A stretch of DNA of 5,616 nucleotides from assembly GCA_011620045.1 (NCBI GenBank), contig WOZY01000267.1, positions 1 through 5,616 on the forward strand. Reading direction: 5' to 3'. Of the stretch, positions 1-5,616 are shown piece by piece (positions within the stretch are counted from its first letter, which is position 1; each line of letters opens with the position of its first letter). Origin of the DNA: Mesotoga sp. (lineage in GTDB: Bacteria > Thermotogota > Thermotogae > Petrotogales > Kosmotogaceae). The notes below the pieces were generated by a model. The model saw nothing but the letters and a program-made list of their open reading frames with translations, did not search any database and was not told the origin of the DNA. Position numbers and translations under genes: made by a program.

Positions 1-647
1 GCTCCAGTCATCACATCGCTTACGGTGACTATCCCGTCTTCCCTTTTTCTAATGTCTATTTGATCTCCGATAGGGGTTACTCCTGCATCTTTGTCAACTT
101 TGATGCTCTTCTGGAGACCTTGACTGTCGATCGGATAAAACCTCTTCTGTACACTCTCGTTTGCGATGTTGGCTCCGAGGCCGGGGGTCTCCTGTGAGTA
201 TTCGAGAACCTTAATCCTATTCAGATGTACTCCATCGGAGTCCTTTACGAAGGCTGCCATTGACTTGACATCGCCTCCGTAACCGACTGCTATGCCGATA
301 GCTACAAAAACCTCGCTGCCATCATCTTTCAAGAACTTGTATGCAGGGCTTTCTACTCTTCCCTGCGAGTCGACAGCCTGATAGATTATTCCTTCTGAAG
401 CGGTGAATCCCTCTGGGAACCATTCAAACTCCGCGAGTTCGCTTGCGGTTTCGGGGATACTCTCTTCAGCGATCAGAAGTTCTCCCGAATCCGCATCGGT
501 AAGGACATCTCGAATAGCGGCGAGTTTTGCACCAAGTTCTGCGTTTGCGATTGGCTCTTCAACAATGGTATAGACAACAGAAAGGACTAAAGCTGCGATT
601 ATCGTAATAACCATCAGAGTAATGCCGGTCTTAAAGTAATCACGCAT
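1..647 (-). CDS. rnfG: RnfG, electron transport complex subunit G (C-terminus cut by window edge)
   Basis: The frame stays open from an ATG at 647-645 to the left edge, giving 215 full codons. RnfG is the periplasm-facing, FMN-carrying subunit of the Rnf complex, which couples ferredoxin and NAD redox chemistry to ion transport. What is seen: one N-terminal membrane helix (about residues 8-28), then a soluble domain with GYGG at 122-125 and the family hallmark ETPGLGAN at 153-160. The fragment ends in DVMTGA (211-216, the last codon incomplete), which matches the start of the (S/T)GAT flavinylation motif. The FMN-bearing Thr would be encoded just outside the window. The ATG overlaps the rnfD stop by 8 bases and is preceded by AAGGTGA (654-660) with a 6-base spacer, which supports this start. 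The position after rnfC and rnfD matches the usual C-D-G-E-A-B order. The identification is firm; completeness of the C-terminus cannot be judged here. Confidence 0.93.
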   Translation of the reverse strand, partial: MRDYFKTGITLMVITIIAALVLSVVYTIVEEPIANAELGAKLAAIRDVLTDADSGELLIAEESIPETASELAEFEWFPEGFTASEGIIYQAVDSQGRVESPAYKFLKDDGSEVFVAIGIAVGYGGDVKSMAAFVKDSDGVHLNRIKVLEYSQETPGLGANIANESVQKRFYPIDSQGLQKSIKVDKDAGVTPIGDQIDIRKREDGIVTVSDVMTG

Positions 648-1590
648 TGCTCTTCACCTTCTTTGGTTTCCCGAATATCTTGGGCTTGGTTCCCATATCT
701 ATGAGCGGTACGAATGCATTCATGATCAGAATCGCAAATGATACGCCTTCCGGATAGCCACCAAACAATCTGATTATCATGGTAAGCGCTCCACAGCCAA
801 CTCCAAAGATCAGATGCCCCTTGATCGACATTGGACTTGTCACCATGTCAGTAGCCATGAATAGAGCTCCCAACATCAGACCGCCTCCAAAAATGTGGTA
901 CAGCGGCGAGCCAAAGCCGGGATTTGCAGCGTAGAAGATTGCCGCCATTATTGCTACAGTTCCTACGTATGCAATAGGTATGAAGGGTGAAACTCTTCTT
1001 CTCAGCAACAACCACCCAAAACCGAGAAGAAGCAACAGTGTACTAACCTCTCCTATAGAGCCGGGAATCGTGCCCAGGAACATCTCTTGCAATGAGAAGA
1101 CTCTTGGTGCTCCCTGCTTAAGAATAGCCATCGGAGTGGCGGTGGTCTGCATGTCGAAAGGACTGAACCATGTTGTCATCTGAACGGGGAACGAGATCAG
1201 AAGAAAGACCCTTCCGACTAGTGCGGGATTGAAGAAATTCTTTCCGAGACCCCCAAAGACCGACTTTGCAATCACTATTGCAACGAAGATACCTATCAGG
1301 GCCTGCCACCACTCAACAGCAACTGAAAGATTCAGTGCAAGCAACAGCCCTGTGACCGAACCGCTAAGGTCCGGTTTGAAGGTCTTCTTGTGCCTCACGA
1401 ATCTCATTACAAAGAAGTCGAGCGCCTCCGCGCCGACTGTACAGACCAGTATCAGAATAAGTGCTTTCAAGCCGAACGAGACAACGGCCCAAACTGCTGC
1501 AGGAGTAAGTGCGATCAGAACATCCAGCATTATCTTCCTAACATTATCTTCAGATCTCAAGTGAGGTGCTGCCATCATTGAAAGCTTCAC
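640..1590 (-). CDS. rnfD: RnfD, electron transport complex membrane subunit D
   Basis: This is a 316-residue integral membrane subunit of the Rnf complex, of the RnfD/NqrB family, with many hydrophobic helices. It normally carries covalently bound FMN and takes part in ion translocation. Family motifs seen: GLGKNFFNPALVGRVF at 114-129, a flavinylation-type motif TTATP at 149-153 (T152 is the expected FMN-bearing residue; the usual form is SGAT, so Thr and Ala replace Ser-Gly), GTIPGSIGE at 173-181, ATDMVTSP at 246-253, and EGVSFAILIMNAFVPLID at 281-298. The start is GTG at 1590-1588, overlapping the rnfC TGA stop by four bases (GTGA). GGGAGGT at 1599-1605 lies 8 bases before this GTG, whereas the next candidates (two ATGs, residues 5-6) sit 12 or more bases further on, so GTG is preferred. 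The length is normal for the family. The C-terminal tail is basic (KPKIFGKPKKVK), as expected for a cytoplasmic end. Confidence 0.95.
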   Translation of the reverse strand: MKLSMMAAPHLRSEDNVRKIMLDVLIALTPAAVWAVVSFGLKALILILVCTVGAEALDFFVMRFVRHKKTFKPDLSGSVTGLLLALNLSVAVEWWQALIGIFVAIVIAKSVFGGLGKNFFNPALVGRVFLLISFPVQMTTWFSPFDMQTTATPMAILKQGAPRVFSLQEMFLGTIPGSIGEVSTLLLLLGFGWLLLRRRVSPFIPIAYVGTVAIMAAIFYAANPGFGSPLYHIFGGGLMLGALFMATDMVTSPMSIKGHLIFGVGCGALTMIIRLFGGYPEGVSFAILIMNAFVPLIDMGTKPKIFGKPKKVKSNA

Positions 1591-2906
1591 TTCTTAGCAC
1601 CTCCCTTCAGACTTCGATAGACCCTCTTGTGCAGTTTGAAATTCTTGACCAGATCGATATTGGCCGGACAGGCGAAGGAACAACTCCCGCATTCTATGCA
1701 ATCAATCAAACCGTTTTCCACTTGCGCGTCATACAATCTGTTTGTACCGTAGAGATTTAGAAGAAAAGGTTGAAGATTCATGGGACAGACAAATGTACAT
1801 TTGCCACATCTAACGCAAGGGAACTCTTCAAGAGGTTCACTCTTAAGCAACAGAGTAATTCCGGAAGTACCTTTCACAGTGGGAACGTCTGTCTTGGGAA
1901 CCGTGATGCCCATCATCGGGCCACCGAATATGGCTCTCTCAACTGTTTCTTGGGCTCCTCCGGCATGACCAATCAGCTCTTCTGCCATGACACCGATTCT
2001 TGAGACGACGTTTAACGGCTTTCGAATACCCTCCCCGGTTATCGTAACTCCTCTTTCGATAAGAGGACGTCCAAGTTCGACGGCTTCGTAAATCGCATAG
2101 GCAGTACCTATGTTATCGACCACCACTCCCACATCCAAAGGAAGCCCACCTGAAGGAACCTTTCTCTTCGTCAGGGCATAGATGAGCTGTTTCTCAGCAC
2201 CCTGCGGATACTTGGTTTTCAGTGTTTTCACCTGTATCGATGTTGACTTCGCTGCCTCCTTCATCCTCTCTATGGCCCTTGGCTTATTATCTTCAATGCC
2301 AATAATCGCATCTTTCACTTTCAGTGCTCTCATAATCGCAAGGATTCCCCTGACCAATCCCTCGGAACGTTCAAGCATGTACCTGTAATCTATCGTCAGA
2401 TAAGGTTCACACTCAGCTCCATTAATAATGAGAAGATCAATCTTCTTTTCCTCAGGCGGGGAAAGCTTGACGCTTGTTGGAAACATTGCACCGCCAAGCC
2501 CGACGATTCCTGCAGACTTTATTCTTTGGATAATCTCTTCCGGTTCAAACTGATCGTAAGATTTAGCCGGTTGAAGTAACTCCCATTCATCGTCACCGGA
2601 TCTCTCTATGACTATCGCGTCGTCCGGCTTTGAAAGAGTTGGATGGAAATACTTCGCGATCTCCTTGACTTCGCCTGTCAGAGGAGAATGAAGATTCGCA
2701 GAAATAAAACCTCCGGACTCTGCTATCAGTTGACCGGTTTTGACCCTGTCACCAATATTTACAATAGGTTTGGCTGGAATACCGGCGTGGTTCGCAAGAA
2801 ACACATAGACCCTTTCGGGAAGTGGCAGAACGCTCAGATGAGAATCCTGAGACAGTTCCTTTCTCTCCGGCGGGTGCACCCCTCCTCTGAAGGTAGGCAA
2901 CCTCAT
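1587..2906 (-). CDS. rnfC: RnfC, electron transport complex iron-sulfur / NADH-interacting subunit
   Basis: RnfC (439 residues) is the peripheral cytoplasmic subunit that exchanges electrons with NAD(H) and passes them through iron-sulfur clusters. Domains seen in order: an RnfC N-terminal barrel-like region (about 1-100, with FRGGVHPPERK at the start); a Complex I 51-kDa-like flavin/NAD fold with GLGGAMFP at 136-143, NGAECEPY at 162-169, YPQGAEKQ at 233-240 and DNIGTAY at 264-270; an SLBB-like segment around 280-330; and a ferredoxin-type domain with two 4Fe-4S motifs, Cys 364/367/370/374 and Cys 403/406/409/413. Each CxxCxxCxxxC set is intact. The protein ends soon after the second cluster, so it is the compact form and lacks the long Ala/Lys-rich tail of the E. 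coli protein. The start is supported by GAGAGGTGA (2914-2922), 7 bases before the ATG. It is the first gene of the rnf operon and overlaps rnfD by 4 bases. Confidence 0.96.
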   Translation of the reverse strand: MRLPTFRGGVHPPERKELSQDSHLSVLPLPERVYVFLANHAGIPAKPIVNIGDRVKTGQLIAESGGFISANLHSPLTGEVKEIAKYFHPTLSKPDDAIVIERSGDDEWELLQPAKSYDQFEPEEIIQRIKSAGIVGLGGAMFPTSVKLSPPEEKKIDLLIINGAECEPYLTIDYRYMLERSEGLVRGILAIMRALKVKDAIIGIEDNKPRAIERMKEAAKSTSIQVKTLKTKYPQGAEKQLIYALTKRKVPSGGLPLDVGVVVDNIGTAYAIYEAVELGRPLIERGVTITGEGIRKPLNVVSRIGVMAEELIGHAGGAQETVERAIFGGPMMGITVPKTDVPTVKGTSGITLLLKSEPLEEFPCVRCGKCTFVCPMNLQPFLLNLYGTNRLYDAQVENGLIDCIECGSCSFACPANIDLVKNFKLHKRVYRSLKGGAKK

Positions 2907-3075
2907 TTAGTTATCACCTCTCAACCTTAATCAATAGATGTTTGCCTTTCTGGGATCCCGAATAACAAGAAAGTAACTACGACTCCAAACGAGTTTGTGA
3001 ATTTGTCAAAACAAAAGGAGCGGATCGCTCCGCTCCTATTATATTACATCGTTTGAGTCTTAACGAAAATTAAAA
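2907..3075. other. Intergenic region between nucleotidase gene and rnf operon
   Basis: This 169-base stretch contains no plausible gene on either strand. It holds the terminator of the upstream nucleotidase unit and the untranslated leader of rnfC with its ribosome binding site (2914-2922). The rnf promoter should lie here because the terminator separates the two units. On the minus strand a TTGACA (3009-3004) is present, but no good -10 hexamer follows at 16-18 bases, so no complete promoter is called. An 8-base palindrome GGGATCCC lies at 2952-2959, too short to call an operator. No riboswitch or Rex-type TTGTTAA...TTAACAA operator is visible. Confidence 0.6.
3009..3037 (-). terminator. Rho-independent terminator after the nucleotidase gene
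   Basis: Read on the minus strand, a perfect 9-base-pair GC-rich stem AGGAGCGGA / TCCGCTCCT (3037-3029 pairing with 3024-3016) encloses the 4-base loop GCGA and is followed by a T-rich run TTTGTTTTG. The hairpin begins 38 bases after the nucleotidase stop codon (TAG, 3078-3076). The T-run lies on the minus-strand exit side, while the plus-strand side reads ATTATATTAC, so termination of leftward transcription is the better reading. It divides the glgC-nucleotidase unit from the rnf operon. Confidence 0.85.
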
Positions 3076-4533
3076 CTATTTCCTGATGATTCTACCGCTG
3101 TCCTGATAATTTGTTATCGGGCTGATCTCTCCAACGAACTCAACCACTACATCTGCTAGTACGAATCCAGTGTCGTAACCAGAGAGTCCTGCAAGGACCG
3201 CATAGCCGTCACCGCCGGATGCAAGGTAGTTATTTGTAGCTACTTTGTAAACCCTATTGTCATCAATGGGTGCCCCGTTCACAAGAATATTCTTTGCCTC
3301 ATTATTCTCTATTACATAAGTTACTCCACTTACCTGAGGCATGGCGCCCTGACCAGCTTCGCGAGTTGCCGTGTACTGCAGAAGGTCCCTAAGGGCGGTT
3401 CCAGGTACGTCCACAACGTATAGTGTGTTTCCAAATGGGAGTACCGTAAGGATGTCTCGGTATGTGATTGGGCCAGCCTCTATGGAGGCTCTGATTCCTC
3501 CAGAGTTGCTGATAGCTAGATCTGCTCCGGATTTCCAGACCATTGCGTCACAGATCAAGTAACCAAGGTTCGTATCCTGAGCCCTGACTACTCCTCTGTC
3601 GCCCTCGAGTTTTATCGTCGTTTCGCCGACAACGATGTTGAGAGCCTCTCCGCCGGCCTTCTTGAAGTAATCCAGAACAGTGGCGACGGCGAAATCAGGT
3701 TCGATTTCTTCGGCGATAACAGGGAGATTCCTGAAGGATACAAAGATAACCGTATCATCAACGATTTCGAGTTCGAGTTTGCCGAGATTCTTTGCCCATT
3801 CTCCTGCAGAAACAATGATTGTTTCGTTGATTATCTCAGGTCTTTCGTAGAAAGTATGGCTGTGGCCATCCACTATAACGTCGATACCGTCAACTGCTTT
3901 CGCAAGCTCCCATGAATTTGCGCCGACAAGTAAGGGGTTGCTTCCCATGTGGGTAAGCGCAATGATTATGTCTGCCTGAGCATCAAGCTCGGGAATGATT
4001 TCCTTTGCTACTTCTATTACGTCCTTCCACTCGTAGTCCTTGGCATAAAGGTACTCGAGAATCTCTGTTTCCTGAGCAGTAAAGCCGACGATGGCGACCT
4101 TTATTCCGGCCATTTCTTTAATTATGTATTCCTGGAAGGCGGGTTCGCCATCTTTGTAGATGTTTGCGCTAAGGAACGGGAAGTGAGCAATCTCCATCTG
4201 TTTTGCGAGTACGGAAGCATCGTTGTCAAATTCGTGGTTACCGATTGCCATTGCATCAACCTTCATAAGATTGAGAGCAACTATATCAGGAGCCGCATCC
4301 TGCAGATCTGATTCAGGAACACCTGTATTAATGTCTCCAGCGTGCAGGAATAGGGTGTTGGGATTCTCGGCTTGAACCTGATTTATCAGTGTTGCTACAG
4401 CCGCGAGCCCACCGTACTCACCTTCAGGCCAGATGTGACCATGCGTGTCGTTGATGTGAACAATAGTTAGTCTCTGAGCCATGACGAATACTGCCATGAC
4501 CAAAAGCAGGGTAATCAGCAGAACTTTTTTCAT
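3076..4533 (-). CDS. Exported 5'-nucleotidase / 2',3'-cyclic-nucleotide phosphodiesterase family metallophosphoesterase
   Basis: This is a secreted two-domain phosphoesterase of the UshA/YfkN/CpdB group, expected to release phosphate from nucleotides outside the cytoplasm. Positions below count from the upstream ATG at 4539; subtract 2 for the preferred start. The signal peptide is MKK plus a hydrophobic core, with a likely cut after VMA (residue 21). The metallophosphatase domain shows NDTHGH at 30-35 (D31, H33), GD at 68-69, GNHEFD at 100-105 (N101, H102), H197 in THMGS, and DGHSH at 224-228 (H226, H228): a complete dinuclear metal set. The C-terminal nucleotide-binding domain shows SNSGGIR at 344-350, LPFGN at 367-371 (F369 a candidate base-stacking residue) and SGGDGY at 441-446, where Tyr takes the second aromatic position. 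No LPXTG or other wall anchor is present. The preferred start is the ATG at 4533 because AGGAGG lies 7 bases before it and touches the 4539 ATG. That gives 485 residues. Exact substrate is not decidable from sequence. Confidence 0.93.
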   Translation of the reverse strand: MKKVLLITLLLVMAVFVMAQRLTIVHINDTHGHIWPEGEYGGLAAVATLINQVQAENPNTLFLHAGDINTGVPESDLQDAAPDIVALNLMKVDAMAIGNHEFDNDASVLAKQMEIAHFPFLSANIYKDGEPAFQEYIIKEMAGIKVAIVGFTAQETEILEYLYAKDYEWKDVIEVAKEIIPELDAQADIIIALTHMGSNPLLVGANSWELAKAVDGIDVIVDGHSHTFYERPEIINETIIVSAGEWAKNLGKLELEIVDDTVIFVSFRNLPVIAEEIEPDFAVATVLDYFKKAGGEALNIVVGETTIKLEGDRGVVRAQDTNLGYLICDAMVWKSGADLAISNSGGIRASIEAGPITYRDILTVLPFGNTLYVVDVPGTALRDLLQYTATREAGQGAMPQVSGVTYVIENNEAKNILVNGAPIDDNRVYKVATNNYLASGGDGYAVLAGLSGYDTGFVLADVVVEFVGEISPITNYQDSGRIIRK

Positions 4534-4539
4534 ACTCAT

Positions 4540-4547
4540 ACCTCCTT
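4540..4547 (-). promoter_or_regulatory. Ribosome binding site of the nucleotidase gene, overlapping the upstream stop codon
   Basis: AAGGAGGT on the minus strand (4547-4540) is a near-perfect Shine-Dalgarno sequence. It directly abuts the first ATG (4539-4537) but lies about 7 bases before the second in-frame ATG (4533-4531), so it decides the start in favour of the second. The TAA stop of the upstream small gene (4548-4546) shares two bases with it, so ribosomes finishing that gene stop on this site. This suggests translational coupling. Confidence 0.85.
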
Positions 4548-4896
4548 ATGAAATATCGGTGATTTCTCCAATTAGCTCGAAATCGAAGTACTTATCTCCT
4601 TCACTTATATGGTAATTGATTATCTCTATTTCTGCGCAATTTGAAAAGACAGTTCTTGAACTTTTCTCAATCTGCAGACCGTTTGCTTTCGTTTCATCTG
4701 GTTCGGCCAGATAAAGCGATTTCACAGCGAGCGCAAGTCTGAAATACCATGAACTCAGGCGCCTTGTAGCCATAATTGTTTCCAGTGGAGTCAGGAACGT
4801 CACTATCGTCGTGCATATTATCAATATTGCAACTAAAAGTGTGAAAGAAGCTACTCCTTTAACCTTTGGGCGAGATGGTCTTACCTCCGGCCACAT
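4546..4896 (-). CDS. Small single-pass membrane protein with prepilin-like N-terminus, function unknown
   Basis: This 116-residue protein is not recognised as a named family. Seen: a short basic leader (R6, R9, K11, K13) ending in KG at 13-14, then a hydrophobic helix at about 15-35 beginning VASFTLLVAILII, then a mixed polar domain of about 80 residues. Basic leader, Gly and hydrophobic helix resemble a class III signal cut by prepilin peptidase after G14. The Glu at position +5 typical of major pilins is absent, and the form is nearer to GspK/PilX-like minor pilins. A plain N-terminal anchor is the alternative. The start is the ATG at 4896; it is the only ATG before the helix, and an in-frame TAA lies just upstream (at about 4920). 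GAGGAGGA (4908-4915) sits 11 bases before it, rather far. The gene overlaps glgC by 38 bases in another frame, and its stop enters the nucleotidase ribosome binding site, so all three are probably co-transcribed. Confidence 0.7.
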   Translation of the reverse strand: MWPEVRPSRPKVKGVASFTLLVAILIICTTIVTFLTPLETIMATRRLSSWYFRLALAVKSLYLAEPDETKANGLQIEKSSRTVFSNCAEIEIINYHISEGDKYFDFELIGEITDIS

Positions 4897-5616
4897 CTCC
4901 CGTGAAATCCTCCTCTCTTACGTGATTGAGAATCGCACTGTTTTTCCCAATCTTTGTGTTTTGGGGAATAACGACATCAGATCCTACAACAACAATTCCA
5001 GAATCGTAAATGTGAGGTTGTGACTCGTGTGGTACCTCATCGCCGTGACCAATTACGACTCCGTCTTTCACAATGGTTCCCTCTCCGACAATGCTCTTGT
5101 CTATTACCACATTGCTGCCAATTCTGGAGTTGGTCATGATCACGGAATTCTTGACTATAGACCCCTCACCGATGTGAACTCCCTGGAATATTACGGAGTT
5201 TTCCACTCTTCCATAGATCTCTGCTCCTTCGTTGATCAAAGAGTTTCTGACGTAAGAACTGGTTCCGACATATGCAGGCAGATACTCCTCAGTCTGCGTG
5301 TAGAATCTCCAGGAGGGGTCGTGAAGATTCAGCGGCGGTATCGGGCGAGTCAGTTCGATATTAGCCTCCCAGAGTGATTCAATGGTTCCTACATCTCTCC
5401 AGTAACCCTCGAAAACGAAAGCAAACAATCTCCCTGCATTGTCCTCGACGATTTTCGGCAAAATATTTTTTCCGAAGTCATTTTCGCTTTCTTGGTCTTG
5501 TTCGTCCTCGATAAGTCTTTCCCGGAGGAATTTCCAGTCGAAGATGTAGATTCCCAGAGAAGCAAGATCGGACTTCGGCTGCCTCGGTTTCTCCTGGAAG
5601 TCGACTATCTTGTTTT
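4859..5616 (-). CDS. glgC: Glucose-1-phosphate adenylyltransferase (ADP-glucose pyrophosphorylase), C-terminal part; N-terminus beyond window
   Basis: GlgC makes ADP-glucose from ATP and glucose 1-phosphate, the committed step of bacterial glycogen synthesis in the cytoplasm. The frame is open from the right edge to the TAA at 4861-4859, giving 251 residues of a protein normally about 400-430 long. Fragment residues: FQEKP at 6-10 (K9 matches the glucose-1-phosphate-contacting Lys of the family), ASLGIYIF at 18-25, DFGKNILPKIVED at about 46-58, and GYWRDVGTIESLWEAN at 70-85, all GlgC signatures. From about residue 115 follows a left-handed beta-helix of hexapeptide type (IYGRVENSVI, VHIGEGSIVKNSVI, IGSNVVIDKSIV and so on), which in this family serves in subunit contacts and allosteric control. 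A TTG at 5461 could be mistaken for a start, but homology continues without break upstream of it. The gene heads the visible unit and overlaps the following small gene by 38 bases. Confidence 0.95.
   Translation of the reverse strand, partial: NKIVDFQEKPRQPKSDLASLGIYIFDWKFLRERLIEDEQDQESENDFGKNILPKIVEDNAGRLFAFVFEGYWRDVGTIESLWEANIELTRPIPPLNLHDPSWRFYTQTEEYLPAYVGTSSYVRNSLINEGAEIYGRVENSVIFQGVHIGEGSIVKNSVIMTNSRIGSNVVIDKSIVGEGTIVKDGVVIGHGDEVPHESQPHIYDSGIVVVGSDVVIPQNTKIGKNSAILNHVREEDFTGDVAGGKTISPKG

Noticed and set aside
1229..1564. Plus-strand open frame of 111 codons opposite rnfD
   Set aside because: It is antisense to the well-conserved rnfD, low in complexity (Thr/Ser/Ala-rich), and without a recognisable domain.
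2952..2959. GGGATCCC palindrome upstream of rnfC as an operator
   Set aside because: Only 8 bases are symmetric and the flanks do not extend the symmetry; this is expected by chance and matches no regulator site I recognise.
3004..3009. TTGACA as the -35 of an rnf promoter
   Set aside because: At 16-18 bases downstream the sequence reads TGGAGTC-like, not TATAAT-like, so a complete promoter is not supported.
3949..4311. Plus-strand open frame of 120 codons inside the nucleotidase gene
   Set aside because: It is antisense to a gene with intact motifs throughout, has a Cys/Tyr-rich composition typical of shadow frames, and shows no recognisable domain.
4883..4888. Internal GGAGGT in the overlap of glgC and the small gene as an alternative ribosome binding site
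   Set aside because: No ATG, GTG or TTG in the small gene's frame follows at a workable distance; the nearest in-frame TTG lies inside the membrane helix.
5027..5377. Plus-strand open frame of 116 codons opposite glgC
   Set aside because: It mirrors the hexapeptide-repeat region of glgC; the open frame is a by-product of that codon pattern.
1..5616. Mobile element, CRISPR array, RNA gene or defence system
   Set aside because: No transposase, direct-repeat array, tRNA-like cloverleaf or nuclease/toxin-type gene was seen; the coding space is almost fully occupied by housekeeping genes.

Overview
All recognisable genes in this window lie on the minus strand, so it is read from the right edge to the left. 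It looks like ordinary bacterial core-metabolism DNA. Strong AGGAGG-type ribosome binding sites, tightly packed genes, an Rnf complex, a bacterial GlgC and a secreted nucleotidase with no cell-wall sorting signal suggest a Thermotogota-like anaerobe. By eye the base composition is mid-40s percent GC, which would fit a mesophilic member such as Mesotoga or Kosmotoga. This taxonomic guess is inference only.

Right part (5616 to 3076): the C-terminal 251 residues of glucose-1-phosphate adenylyltransferase (glgC) enter from the right edge. Its stop lies inside the start of a small single-pass membrane protein of 116 residues with a prepilin-like N-terminus. That gene's stop codon sits in the ribosome binding site of an exported 5'-nucleotidase / metallophosphoesterase. 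The three genes look like one transcription unit, though their functions are not obviously linked. A good rho-independent terminator (stem 3016-3037) closes the unit.

Middle (2907 to 3075): a 169-base intergenic stretch with no gene. It holds the terminator and presumably the promoter of the rnf operon, although no convincing complete promoter can be read.

Left part (2906 to 1): rnfC, rnfD and the first 215 codons of rnfG, with 4- and 8-base overlaps and a ribosome binding site before each. RnfC takes part in electron transfer with NAD. RnfD and RnfG are membrane subunits that normally carry covalently bound FMN. Together with RnfE, RnfA and RnfB (expected beyond the left edge) they couple reduced ferredoxin:NAD+ oxidoreduction to Na+ or H+ transport across the membrane.

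No mobile element, CRISPR array, tRNA, rRNA or riboswitch was seen. No clearly new system is present. The items most worth a second look are the small prepilin-like gene and the corrected gene starts.
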